DNA of 64,000 bases from Streptomyces netropsis (GTDB lineage: Bacteria; Actinomycetota; Actinomycetes; Streptomycetales; Streptomycetaceae). The stretch is from assembly GCF_014203545.1 (NCBI RefSeq), contig NZ_JACHJG010000002.1, forward strand, positions 558,001 through 622,000. The letters run 5' to 3'. This document shows positions 33,629 through 41,865 of the stretch, piece by piece. Each line of letters starts with the position of its first letter. Positions within the stretch are counted from its first letter, which is position 1. A model generated the notes under the pieces. That model searched no databases. It was not told the DNA's origin and saw nothing but the letters and a program-made list of their open reading frames with translations. A program made the translations under genes and the position numbers.

Positions 33629-34963
33629 TCACGCCAGGAGCAGCGCCCGGTCCCAGCGGGTCGCCGGGGCGGTGTCGGTGGCGAAGGTGTGCAGCGCGAG
33701 TGCCGCGCCCGCCGCCCCGGTGAGGAAACCCGCGGGGTCGCTGACGGTGTCGGCGTCCGGGAGCGGGGGCCGCAGGCCGAAGGGCTGGTCGGTGGCCGCC
33801 AGATCCAGGACGCGGTCGGCGAGCCAGGGCAGCCACGCGCGCAGCTGCGGGTCCCCGGTGTCGTCCGCCATGCGCCAGGTGGCCTGCAGGACACCGGCCC
33901 AGCCGTGGCACAGCCCCGCGTCCGTCAACCTCGCCCCCGCCGGGCCGTCGTGGGTGCGGCGGGCGCGCGAGAGAGCCGCGCGCCAGGCGGTGAGCGCGGC
34001 GCGACGCCACTCGGGCACGTCCAGCGCGCTCCCCGCCAGGTACAGCGCTCTGGCGATGCCCACGGTCCCGTAGCACCACGACGCCCGGCCCGGTCCGCTC
34101 TCGTTGGCCGTCGGCGCGCCGTCGGGGGCCAGCACCAGCGTGCGGGGCCACCAGCCTCCCTCCTCGTCCTGCCGCTCGATGCCCATCAGCCACTCGGCGA
34201 GCACACGGATGGCCCGCTCCTGCCCGGGCACGACCACACCGTGCCGCCAGGCCAGGGCCAGCAGGGCCAGCGGACCGGGCGCGCCGTGCGCCAGACCGAC
34301 GTTGGCGTGGCCGGTCTCCGGGGCCGTCGGCGCGTAACCGGAGGAGTGCTGGGCGGTCCACCAGCCCGGCAGCGAACGCCCGTCGAGCCGCAGCGGCACG
34401 GCCAGCTTTGTCAGCGCGGTCAGGACCTCGGCCAGTGCCTCGCCACTGCCCTCGACACCGTCCTGCCGGCCGTCGAGGAGATGCGCGCCCAGGCCCGCCA
34501 GCCCCGAGATGACGTCGTACGTCCCGACGCTCACGCACTCGCCGTCGTGCGGGCGCCGCCGTCCTTCCCAGGCGGCGAGCCCCCGGGCGAACGCCCGGAC
34601 GTGCCCGGCGAGCCGCGCGGCGGCCCGGACGGGGCGTCCGGAGACCAGCTCGGCACGGCACATGGCGAAGGACAGCGCGGGAATGCCCAGGTACAGCCCC
34701 GGAGCCGAGGGAGGGGTGCCGTCCGACGGGTTCTTGGCGTGGGTGACCGCGTCGGCCAGCCACCGGTGCGCGGCCCCCAGGGCGGCTTCCGCCACCCGCC
34801 CGCGCTCCAGGTGCAGCAGCGCGATGCCCGGCGCGCCGTCGCTCAAGGTGAGCGCCCGCGACGGTTCCGGCGAGGGCGGCAGCAGGGCCCGGACGCCGCC
34901 CGGGTCGGCGAGCCGTTCGGCGATGTCGGCGGAGAGGGCCGCCGCCCTGTCCCGTGTGCTCAT
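33629..34963 (-). CDS. lanC: Lanthionine synthetase C (LanC-like cyclase)
   Basis: A 444-residue cyclase that joins Cys thiols to dehydrated Ser/Thr in the precursor, forming (methyl)lanthionine rings. The zinc ligands expected for LanC are present: C297 in SWCYGT, and C352-H353 in LCHGWAG. H226 in GLAHGAPG matches the catalytic His region of NisC. The alpha-toroid repeats with GxxG turns span the chain and the length is normal. The ATG overlaps the lanB stop (ATGA), so the two are translationally coupled. Confidence 0.92.
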   Translation of the reverse strand: MSTRDRAAALSADIAERLADPGGVRALLPPSPEPSRALTLSDGAPGIALLHLERGRVAEAALGAAHRWLADAVTHAKNPSDGTPPSAPGLYLGIPALSFAMCRAELVSGRPVRAAARLAGHVRAFARGLAAWEGRRRPHDGECVSVGTYDVISGLAGLGAHLLDGRQDGVEGSGEALAEVLTALTKLAVPLRLDGRSLPGWWTAQHSSGYAPTAPETGHANVGLAHGAPGPLALLALAWRHGVVVPGQERAIRVLAEWLMGIERQDEEGGWWPRTLVLAPDGAPTANESGPGRASWCYGTVGIARALYLAGSALDVPEWRRAALTAWRAALSRARRTHDGPAGARLTDAGLCHGWAGVLQATWRMADDTGDPQLRAWLPWLADRVLDLAATDQPFGLRPPLPDADTVSDPAGFLTGAAGAALALHTFATDTAPATRWDRALLLA

Positions 34964-37900
34964 GCCCGCGCCCTTTCCCGCTCCCGGTCGATGTGCGCCC
35001 GTACCGCCAGGCGTGCCAGGGCGAGTGACTCCTCCTCGGCACCGCGGGCCGTTCCCACGAGCCGGTTGTGATGCATGTGCATCAGGGACGTCAGGACCGT
35101 GCCCTCCTCGGCCCACGCCGTCTCGTCGAGACCGCGCAGTCGCGCTCCGTACGCGGCGACGGCCGGGCCGCGCCGCTCCCAGGCGCGGAGCAACTGCGCC
35201 CCGCCCGGCCGCCGGGCCAGCTCCGTCCACCGGCCGTCCGGATCGACGAGCCGCCGCGCCTCCTGCCGCAGGGCGGTCGGCGCCGCCCGGTGCCCGAGCG
35301 GGCCCGCGTCGGCCCACAGCCGGTACGCGGCCTCGCGGTGGCCGGGGTGGCCGGGGTCGCCGGTGTCACGGAAGAAGCGGTGGGCCAGGTCCACGTAATT
35401 GGCGGCGGCCAGCAGCCGGGGGTCGATGTCCAAGGCGCCTTCGCGGAGCAGGGCCACCTGCTCCAGGCAGGCCCGGCTGTCGGCGTCGAAGGCCGCCTCG
35501 GCGTCCCCCATCGCCTCGGGCCCGCCGTAACGCTCCCACTCGGGCTCGTAGGCGTCGAGCACCGTCCGCGCGCACCACCCCTGCCGCCGTAACTCGTCGG
35601 CCCACCGCCCCAGGAGGGGCAGCAGCTGTCCGCCGAGGACCTCCGGGGTGCCGTGGAAGCGCAGCCGCAGATGGGGTGCGGGGTCGGTGTAGCGGAGGAA
35701 GTGCCAGCGGTCCACGCCCTCGGGCAGCCGGCTCAGCAGGCCGGGGAGGCGCCGGGCGAGCAAGGTGTCCTGGTGTTCCGTGGCGCAGTACAGCTTGGCG
35801 TAGAGCCACTGCGACCCGGGGCCGTACACCGGGTGCGGGCGGCCGGGTCCGATGGCCGGCGGCCGGGCCGTGCCGGGGGTGGTCCGTACCAGCGGGAAGG
35901 CGACCTCGGCGGGCCGTCCCGCGGACCAGCCGTGGCCGTAGGCACCCTCTGCGGGCAGTTCCTGGAGGAACGCCCCCGGGCGGCGCTGCCACTCGTGCCT
36001 CAGCAACTCCAGGTGCTCCGGGTCCTCCAGGTCGAGGGCGATGCGGTGGTCGGCGTACACCGAGGCGACCTCGGCGGGCACACCCGCCCTGGCGCGCCAG
36101 GCGGCGAACCGCCGACGCCAGGTGTCGGGTGGCGTGGTGGGCGCGCCGAGCGCGGGATCGGCGGGCCGCCAGCGGGCCGGTGCCAGGACGGTCCGGCCGT
36201 AGCGCACGCGGGGCAGGCAGGGGAGGGCGGCGGCCGTGCCCCAGTCCCACCCCGGCCACGCGGCCTCGCCGCCGCGCTGGATCTCCTCCAGGAAGCGGGC
36301 GACGTCGGGGGCGTTGCCCGGGGTCAGCACCATGGTCGGCAGCGTGGGCACGACCTCGCGTCCCAGAGCGGTCGACACCAGGGCCAGCCGCCCGGGTTCC
36401 GCCACCACGGCCAGCTCCGCGAGGCCCAGGGCGTGCGGGGAGCCGCGGTCGGCGAACGCGGACACGGTGATGGTGTGGTCGAGCCACCTCGGGACCTTGG
36501 AGACGTTCGCGGCCTTGCCCGTACGCGGCGAGAAGCCCAACTGGGCCCGGACGGCCGCCGGGTTGCGGGTGGGTACGGCCCGTACGACGCGGCCGAAGTC
36601 CGCGGTGGCCTCGCCCAGCACATGGGCGAACCGTCCCGCGACCGCCCCCGCGCCCCCGGACACCCCGCCCACGATCAGCCGGAACTCGCCCTCGGCCATG
36701 GCCGTCACGGAGTCCGCCAGCAGCTCGGCCAGCAGATCGAACGACGGCGGCGGGCCGGGGGCGTCCTCCGGCGCGGGCCCGGCCCCGGCCCCGCGGAGCT
36801 CGGCCAGCAGCTCGTCGTCCAGCAGGATCTCGCGCTGCGACGCCATGGCCGCCTCCTGGGCCCAGGCCAGCAGGAGCCGGTCGCGCGCGGCCGGGCCCTC
36901 GCCGCCCTCGCCGCCCGAGCGGCCGCCGGGCGCGTGGGCGCCGTACCCGTCGGGCACACCCAGCCCGCGCGCGGGATCGAGCAGTTCCAGCAGCGGAACC
37001 GACCTGCCCGTGCCGTACCGTTCCAGGAACTTCGCGTGGTAGTCGCGGAAGTGACGGGGGCCCGGCCGGCCCGCGGACAAGGACACCAGCGCCCGCGCCG
37101 CGCGTTCCGCCTCCGCCCGTACGACGTCCGGCAGGCGGACGTCGGCGTCCAGCGCCAGATCCACCTGCACCGGACGTTCGGCGGGCCGAAGAGCGCGCAT
37201 GCGGTCCGTCACGGCGGTCAGCGCCGGGCCGCCCCGGCCGACGGGCGCGGCGGCGTAGGCCGCCAGCCCGCTCCGGATGTCGATCAGCTCGTCGACGACC
37301 CGGCGGCTGTCGGGCGAGAGGACCCCGCTGTGCCCGGCCAGCAGGCCGAGGACGTGCTCCACCGGGTCACCGTCGTCCAGCGGCGGCCGCAGCTGCGTGA
37401 GCAGCAGACCGAGGCGGACGAGCTCGGCGGCCATCCGCGCCACCGTGTCGGTGGCCACCTCGGGATGGTCCTCGCCCAGCAGTTTGACCAGATCGGGCCA
37501 GGCCACGGGGGTCGCGGCCAGCTCGAAGGCGCGACGCACGGGCTCGGTGTGACGTACCGACACCTCCTGGGTGGCCGCCCCGCCCCGGTGGGAACCCTCG
37601 TGCAGGTCCTGTGCCGGGACGAAGGGCAGGACGAGCCGGTCGCCGCGGACCGTGCACAGGTCATTGGCGGTGACGCTCAGCAGGGCCAGGACGGTGGGGT
37701 CGCGTTCCAGGCGGGCGACGACGTCGAACAGCCAGCCCATGTCCGCCCGGGCCGCCTTGGTGTGGGCCGAGCCCCAGCGTGCCTCGGGGGCGGGGCCGAA
37801 ACCGGCGGCGGTCACTCCGGCCATGACGCCGAAGGGCGTGGCCCGGCCGCTCATCCGCAGCTGATAGCGCGTCACCGCGCGGGCCGCCCGGCGTATCTCC

Positions 37901-38148
37901 TTGGGCGACAGGGGGTGCCCCGCGGCGGCCTTGTCCAGGACGTGGGCCAGGGACGGGCTGGCCAGGGCGATGGCCTCACGGAACAGATCGTCGGCCGCGG
38001 CCTGTCGCACGCGGGCTGGTTCCCCCGGATCCGGGCGCACCGCCGCGGCGCCGCCAGGACGGACGGCCGCCCGGAGAAGGACCGTATCGGCACAGGCGAA
38101 CTCCGGATCCCCGTCCGCGTCGTCCCTGCCTGGCACCCGCAACACCAT
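34960..38148 (-). CDS. lanB: Full-length class I lanthipeptide dehydratase (LanB)
   Basis: A 1062-residue dehydratase with both domains. The N-terminal part glutamylates Ser/Thr with glutamyl-tRNA (SGRATPFGVMAGV, the RHFRDYHAKFLERYG block, PRVRYGRTVL). The C-terminal about 300 residues form the elimination domain (WLYAKLYCATEHQD, WHFLRYTDPAPHLRLRFHG, EPEWERYGG). ATG 38148 has AGGGGAG 4 bases upstream. It is 101 bp downstream of lanA, behind a hairpin, and overlaps lanC. It is distinct from the split dehydratase of the azole cluster, and the two probably serve different precursors. Confidence 0.94.
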   Translation of the reverse strand: MVLRVPGRDDADGDPEFACADTVLLRAAVRPGGAAAVRPDPGEPARVRQAAADDLFREAIALASPSLAHVLDKAAAGHPLSPKEIRRAARAVTRYQLRMSGRATPFGVMAGVTAAGFGPAPEARWGSAHTKAARADMGWLFDVVARLERDPTVLALLSVTANDLCTVRGDRLVLPFVPAQDLHEGSHRGGAATQEVSVRHTEPVRRAFELAATPVAWPDLVKLLGEDHPEVATDTVARMAAELVRLGLLLTQLRPPLDDGDPVEHVLGLLAGHSGVLSPDSRRVVDELIDIRSGLAAYAAAPVGRGGPALTAVTDRMRALRPAERPVQVDLALDADVRLPDVVRAEAERAARALVSLSAGRPGPRHFRDYHAKFLERYGTGRSVPLLELLDPARGLGVPDGYGAHAPGGRSGGEGGEGPAARDRLLLAWAQEAAMASQREILLDDELLAELRGAGAGPAPEDAPGPPPSFDLLAELLADSVTAMAEGEFRLIVGGVSGGAGAVAGRFAHVLGEATADFGRVVRAVPTRNPAAVRAQLGFSPRTGKAANVSKVPRWLDHTITVSAFADRGSPHALGLAELAVVAEPGRLALVSTALGREVVPTLPTMVLTPGNAPDVARFLEEIQRGGEAAWPGWDWGTAAALPCLPRVRYGRTVLAPARWRPADPALGAPTTPPDTWRRRFAAWRARAGVPAEVASVYADHRIALDLEDPEHLELLRHEWQRRPGAFLQELPAEGAYGHGWSAGRPAEVAFPLVRTTPGTARPPAIGPGRPHPVYGPGSQWLYAKLYCATEHQDTLLARRLPGLLSRLPEGVDRWHFLRYTDPAPHLRLRFHGTPEVLGGQLLPLLGRWADELRRQGWCARTVLDAYEPEWERYGGPEAMGDAEAAFDADSRACLEQVALLREGALDIDPRLLAAANYVDLAHRFFRDTGDPGHPGHREAAYRLWADAGPLGHRAAPTALRQEARRLVDPDGRWTELARRPGGAQLLRAWERRGPAVAAYGARLRGLDETAWAEEGTVLTSLMHMHHNRLVGTARGAEEESLALARLAVRAHIDRERERARA

Positions 38149-38186
38149 CGACTCCCCTTCGCCGCCTCGCACACCCTCGCTCCCCT

Positions 38187-38239
38187 GGCGTGGATGGGGT
38201 GCCGGAGCCGGGGGCGACCCGGCACCCCACCCACGCGCC
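38187..38239 (-). terminator. Attenuator-like hairpin between lanA and lanB
   Basis: A perfect 11-bp stem (38195-38205 with 38219-38229) and 13-base loop, with partly matching flanks that lengthen it. It sits 11-63 bases after the lanA stop and before lanB. Such partial terminators commonly keep precursor mRNA in excess over enzyme mRNA in lantibiotic operons. Confidence 0.7.
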
Positions 38240-38249
38240 GTGGAGCGGA

Positions 38250-38396
38250 CTAGCAGATACAGCCCGTGTCGGGGTTGCACACACGACCGGTGATCGGGGT
38301 GGGGAAGGAGACGAAGCCGAGCGCGTCCGCGGCCCCGGTCTCGTCGAAGGACGGCACGGCGATCTCTTCCACATCCAGATCGAACAGGTTCTCCAT
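38250..38396 (-). CDS. lanA: Class I lanthipeptide precursor, FxLD type
   Basis: A 48-residue peptide with a strong ribosome-binding site (GGAGGAG, 5 bases before ATG 38396). The leader carries FDLD at residues 5-8, matching the F-x-L-D motif of class I leaders and of the FxLD lanthipeptide family, followed by acidic residues. The C-terminal half has Thr33, Thr36 and Thr44 and Cys40, Cys46 and Cys48, ending CNPDTGCIC. Up to three methyllanthionine rings are possible; Ser30 may or may not lie in the core. The cleavage site is not certain, with candidates around Gly27-Phe31. No LanD gene is seen nearby, so a C-terminal aminovinyl-cysteine is unlikely. It is too short for usual gene callers. Confidence 0.88.
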   Translation of the reverse strand: MENLFDLDVEEIAVPSFDETGAADALGFVSFPTPITGRVCNPDTGCIC

Positions 38397-38704
38397 GGGA
38401 ACTCCTCCTCAAGTCCGGTGTCCGGGCGCCATCGCGACCGTCTGAGCCGCTGCCCGGACCGGTTACGCCGGACTCTAGGAGCGGCTCATCAACCCTCGAT
38501 CAACGCCGGATCAACGGTGTCGCGCCCGGTAGCGGAAGAGGTACACGGCAGTGACCGGAAGGGGAGCGGGTGGCCGGGCGCCCGCCCGGCGGGGAGCGGG
38601 TGCGCCCGGCCGCACCGCGACGCGCCGGACCGGGATTCCCCCGGTTCGGCGGGCGGCCTGCCAAGGTCGGTCCTGTGCCGACCCCGGCGGGAGATGAGGG
38701 AGAC
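38397..38704. promoter_or_regulatory. Divergent promoter region, lanA and terpene synthase
   Basis: A gap of 308 bp between the divergent lanA and terpene synthase genes. The left half carries the lanA promoter with the heptamer array at 38487-38515. The right half is very GC-rich, with a good ribosome-binding site (GAGGGAGAC) before the synthase ATG and no obvious promoter. No other gene is seen. Confidence 0.55.
38472..38515 (-). promoter_or_regulatory. SARP-box-like lanA promoter: three heptamers at 11-bp period and -10 element
   Basis: Read on the minus strand, GTTGATC (38515-38509), GTTGATC (38504-38498) and GTTGATG (38493-38487) repeat exactly every 11 bp. They are followed after 9 bases by TAGAGT (38477-38472), a TAnnnT-type -10 hexamer. 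SARP activators are known to bind heptamer direct repeats at 11- or 22-bp spacing ending about 8 bp before the -10, in place of a good -35. The start of lanA is 76 bp downstream. This predicts SARP control of the lanthipeptide operon. Confidence 0.75.
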
Positions 38705-39838
38705 ATGGACGACATCCTCGAGACGAGAGCCCCGGGGCAGGACCGCTGCCCGCCCCTCGCCGCGGTGCCTCAGGCCGAACCGGTCACCATCCGCCTGCCC
38801 CCGCTGGGGCGCGGGCTCGCGGCCACCCGGCATCCGCAGGCCGCCGAGGTCTCCGCGCGGGTGCTGGAGTGGGCGGACCGGCATCTGACGTTCCTGCCGC
38901 TGTCCGAAGAGGACCTGCGGTACTCCCTGCGGCCGGTCGTCCTGTTCCCGGAGTGGGCCTTCCCCTCGGCGTCCGTGGAACGGTTCGCGGACCTGTCCGC
39001 CTTCACCACCTACTTCTTCGCCATCGACGACACCCTCGACAATCTCCGGTGCGGCGAGGGCGACGACGAGGACGACGACGAGGGCTTCGGCCACGGCGAG
39101 TTGATCCGCTCGGCCGTCGACGCCTGCGTGCGCGCTCACCACGGCGATCCGGACCTCACCTCGCCGTGGGGCGCGGCCTACGCCGACGTCCTCGACGGTG
39201 TCCGGCGCCGGATGACCCCCGAGCAGTACACCCGTCTGACAGCGGTGTGCGAGGAATGGTTCGACGCCTGCGTCCGCGCGCTCGACGCGCCCCTGAAGGA
39301 CCCGGACCTGGAGACCTATCTCGCCGACCGGCTGCTGACCGCCGCGGCCGAGGCCGCCGTCGGCCTGGTGGAGTACGCCACCGCCACGGACGTCGCCGGT
39401 CTGCGTCGGTCGGACGCCGACCTGGAGGCCGTCTGCCAGGCGAGCCGGCGCTTCGGCGTCCTGGTCAACGACCTGTTCTCCTACCGGCGCGATCTCTTCT
39501 CCGGCGGCCCGGTCGTCAACGCCGTCACCGTGCTCCGACAGAGCGAGGGCCTCGGTCTGCAAGGCGCCGTCGACCGCCTGTGCGAGGAGCTGGACGCCGC
39601 CGAGGCGGCGCTCCACACGGCTCACGACAAGGTCCTGGCCGGCCCGCTGGGAGCGCGCCCCGACGTCAGGGCCTTCGTGAAGGGGATCCTGGAGATGACC
39701 GCGGGCAATCTCCGGTTCTCCGCCACCACGCCCCGCTACCACGGCGCCCGGCTGGGCCTCGATCCGCATGAGGGCAGCATCCTGCGGCTGACCGCCGAGC
39801 GCACGGTGGTCCTGTCGGTGGAGGAGCGCGCCGGGTGA
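38705..39838 (+). CDS. Class I terpene synthase
   Basis: A 377-residue terpene cyclase with the alpha-fold motifs. The first metal motif is DDTLD at 108-112. The NSE motif is N255-D256-L-F-S259-Y-R-R-D263, with Asp in place of the usual final Glu. The RY pair (R344-Y345) lies near the C-terminus. A very acidic insertion (residues 118-126) follows the first motif. ATG 38705 has GAGGGAG just upstream. No prenyltransferase or P450 gene is adjacent. The product cannot be predicted; a sesquiterpene is likely by size and family. It may share regulation with the divergent lanA. Confidence 0.88.
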   Translation: MDDILETRAPGQDRCPPLAAVPQAEPVTIRLPPLGRGLAATRHPQAAEVSARVLEWADRHLTFLPLSEEDLRYSLRPVVLFPEWAFPSASVERFADLSAFTTYFFAIDDTLDNLRCGEGDDEDDDEGFGHGELIRSAVDACVRAHHGDPDLTSPWGAAYADVLDGVRRRMTPEQYTRLTAVCEEWFDACVRALDAPLKDPDLETYLADRLLTAAAEAAVGLVEYATATDVAGLRRSDADLEAVCQASRRFGVLVNDLFSYRRDLFSGGPVVNAVTVLRQSEGLGLQGAVDRLCEELDAAEAALHTAHDKVLAGPLGARPDVRAFVKGILEMTAGNLRFSATTPRYHGARLGLDPHEGSILRLTAERTVVLSVEERAG

Positions 39839-39847
39839 GGAGAGCGA

Positions 39848-39905
39848 GCGGGCCCGGCGGGCCCGCTCACGACACGGTTCGCGTGAACGGGCCCGCCGGG
39901 CCCGC
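39848..39905. terminator. Bidirectional terminator with very long stem
   Basis: A perfect 18-bp inverted repeat (39848-39865 with 39888-39905). The intervening sequence adds a short TCACG/CGTGA inner stem. It lies between the convergent terpene synthase and I36-type inhibitor genes and can end both transcripts. Confidence 0.88.
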
Positions 39906-39911
39906 CGGCCG

Positions 39912-40463
39912 TCAGGCCGCGACCGAGCTGGCCCAGTCGTTGTAGGCGCCGAGGTTGGAGCTGTAGGACTTGGTGGAGAGGCTGATCTGGCCGCCGTTGC
40001 CGCCGGTGCCTCCGGCGAGCCAGGACCAGGAGTCCGACTGGTTGTTGCGCCAGGAGGACGTCTGGTTGTCGAAGCCGTATTCGTTGAGGTTGTGCCAGTA
40101 GTAGTCGTTGAAGATCAGTCGGCGCCCGCCGCCGTTGCTGTGTTCGTACAGGCACGTCCAGCCGCTGGCGCACGCCGGGATCAGGATCGAGGGGTCCTTG
40201 GCGTTCGTGACGAGAGGGTCCGTCGCCCGGGAGTAGCCGAGTGCCCGGTCCGCCTCGGCGTGGGTCTTGAAGCAGCGGACCGTGGACTTGGAGTACACGA
40301 CGCAGCTGCGCGCGTCCCCCCAGCCGTTCTGCTTCAAGTTGATCTGCTGCTGGCCGTAGGCGGCGACGGCGCCGCCCGTCGACGTGCCGGCCGCCTGCGC
40401 CTGCGGCGCCCAGGCCATGGCGGCCACGGCCACTGCGGATACGGTCAGGAAACTCTGACGCAT
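39912..40463 (-). CDS. Secreted peptidase-inhibitor I36-like protein
   Basis: A 183-residue secreted protein. The signal peptide ends AQAAG near residue 25. The mature chain is Asn/Ser/Trp/Tyr-rich with CLYEHSNGGGRRLIFND, matching the beta-gamma-crystallin-like fold of the I36 (SMPI) metalloprotease inhibitor family, and has four Cys that could form two disulfides. SMPI from Streptomyces inhibits thermolysin-type (M4) proteases, and an M4 protease gene lies 2.5 kb away; a link is only a suggestion. ATG 40463 precedes the signal; the ribosome-binding site is GGAGGAT-like. Confidence 0.82.
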   Translation of the reverse strand: MRQSFLTVSAVAVAAMAWAPQAQAAGTSTGGAVAAYGQQQINLKQNGWGDARSCVVYSKSTVRCFKTHAEADRALGYSRATDPLVTNAKDPSILIPACASGWTCLYEHSNGGGRRLIFNDYYWHNLNEYGFDNQTSSWRNNQSDSWSWLAGGTGGNGGQISLSTKSYSSNLGAYNDWASSVAA

Positions 40464-40732
40464 GTGCGATCCTCCGGGATCTCCCGCCGACGCGGGGTGG
40501 GGTCGCCGGCCCGTACGGGCCGGCGCCTCTCGATCACTCCTGATCACGTGCGTGTGCGAGTGCTGGACCGATTGCCTGATGGCCCGTCATGACGTGAGTC
40601 GCGGGCGCGGTGGAGACTATTGCGGCGGCACGGCACGGCTGTCAACGCGATGGGCGTAAACGCGTCGCTTCCGCGAAGCGACGGACGGCCCCGGGCTGAT
40701 GCGGTGACAGGCAGGGGAGGGGGGAGGCCGGG

Positions 40733-41104
40733 TCACCTGCGGGCTGCGGTGTCGGAGGGCAGTTCGGCGAAGCGGTCGCGGTACTCGCCGGCGAAGCGGC
40801 CGAGGTGCGAGACGCCCCACCGGTAGGCGATCGTGCCGACGGGGTCGCTGGAGGCGAGGATGTCCTCACGAATCCGGTCGAGCCGCAGGTTGCGGACGTA
40901 GGACATGGGCGAAGGGCCGAGCCGACCGCGGAATGCGGAGCTGAGGGTCCGCGGGCTGCAGCCCGCGGCACCGGCGATGCCGCCGAGGCTGATGTGTTCG
41001 GCGAGGTTCGCTTCGATGAACGCGAGGGCTGCCCGCAAGGAGCGCGGGTAGCCGGGTTGTGGACCGTCACGCAGCTCGCCGGTGTGCGAGTGCTGCTGGG
41101 CCAT
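40733..41104 (-). pseudogene. AraC-type DNA-binding domain fragment
   Basis: A 123-codon frame holding only the C-terminal AraC helix-turn-helix domain: LGGIAGAAGCSPRTLSSAFR and SYVRNLRLDRIREDIL, then GVSHLGRFAGEYRDRFAELP. Full regulators of this group have about 200 more N-terminal residues. The frame remains AraC-like a little upstream of the ATG and then meets the start of an unrelated oxidoreductase in another frame, so this looks like the surviving 3' part of a deletion. It might still be translated, but no ribosome-binding site supports it. Confidence 0.65.
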
Positions 41105-41129
41105 CCAGAAGGCGCCTCCGGCGGGCCCA

Positions 41130-41241
41130 CCTCGGCGATCTCAACCTGCCATCCGCCGCGTGCCAGGGCAGTGGCCGCTGTCGGACCAGCCACGCCCGCA
41201 CCCACGATCACGACTGTCCGCGCACCCCGATAGCTGTCCAT
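41130..41241 (-). pseudogene. Truncated FAD-dependent oxidoreductase, N-terminal fragment
   Basis: Beginning at ATG 41241 the frame reads as the N-terminus of an FAD-binding monooxygenase: VVIVGAGVAGPTAATALARG is the Rossmann GxGxxG motif, followed by an acidic residue after WQVEIAE. Similarity stops after about 38 codons. The AraC fragment continues the DNA in a different frame, so the gene is broken by a deletion that fused the two remnants. Confidence 0.6.
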
Positions 41242-41375
41242 GTACGCCTCCAGAGCGCCGATTTCTTCGAAACCGTAGGGCGCGTCGGCGCTCCGCCATA
41301 TCCGAATCGGGCGGCGGCCATCCGCTGTCGGCAAGCGGTCGTCGAAGCAGCCGGGCCGGCTCCCGGCCCGCCCGG

Positions 41376-41828
41376 CTACCTCTTTCTCGTCCGGAGCAGC
41401 AGGGCGTGGAAGGTGCGCTGTTCCTGCGGGCTGAGGGCGGCCAGCGGGGAGTGGTGGGTCAGGAGCTCCAGGAGCCGGTTGCGCAGGGCGGTGCCGTCGC
41501 CGGTCAGGGCGAGCTGCTTGGCGCGGCGGTCCGTGGGGTGGGGGCGGCGTTCGACCAGGGCCAGTTTCTCCAGCCGGTCGACGACGAAGGTGGCGTTGGA
41601 GGGTTCGCAGCTCATTCGGTCGGCGAGTTCGCGCATGGTCATCGGGCCGGTCAGCTCACGCAGGGCGGTCGCCTGGGGGGCGGTCAGGCCCAGTTGCGCC
41701 GCGCGCTCCCGCACGTGCGACTCGAGCTGTCGGGCCAGCCCGCCCACCAGTCCGCACAACTCCCGCTCTGCGGCGGCGCGCGGCTCTGCACCGACCATTG
41801 GGTCCCCGGGCACGAGGTCATTGGTCAT
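41376..41828 (-). CDS. MarR-family transcriptional regulator
   Basis: A 150-residue winged-helix repressor. The recognition region is TMRELADRMSCEPSNATFVVDRLEKLALVERR, and the wing carries the DRRAKQLALT motif of MarR. ATG 41828 is taken as the start; 41837 and 41852 are in frame and none has a good ribosome-binding site. It is divergent from the metallo-beta-lactamase gene, with an operator-like inverted repeat in the gap, so it probably represses that gene and itself. Confidence 0.88.
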   Translation of the reverse strand: MTNDLVPGDPMVGAEPRAAAERELCGLVGGLARQLESHVRERAAQLGLTAPQATALRELTGPMTMRELADRMSCEPSNATFVVDRLEKLALVERRPHPTDRRAKQLALTGDGTALRNRLLELLTHHSPLAALSPQEQRTFHALLLRTRKR

Positions 41829-41865
41829 GCCCGTCATTCTACCCAGTTGCATCAAGCTTTCATCA

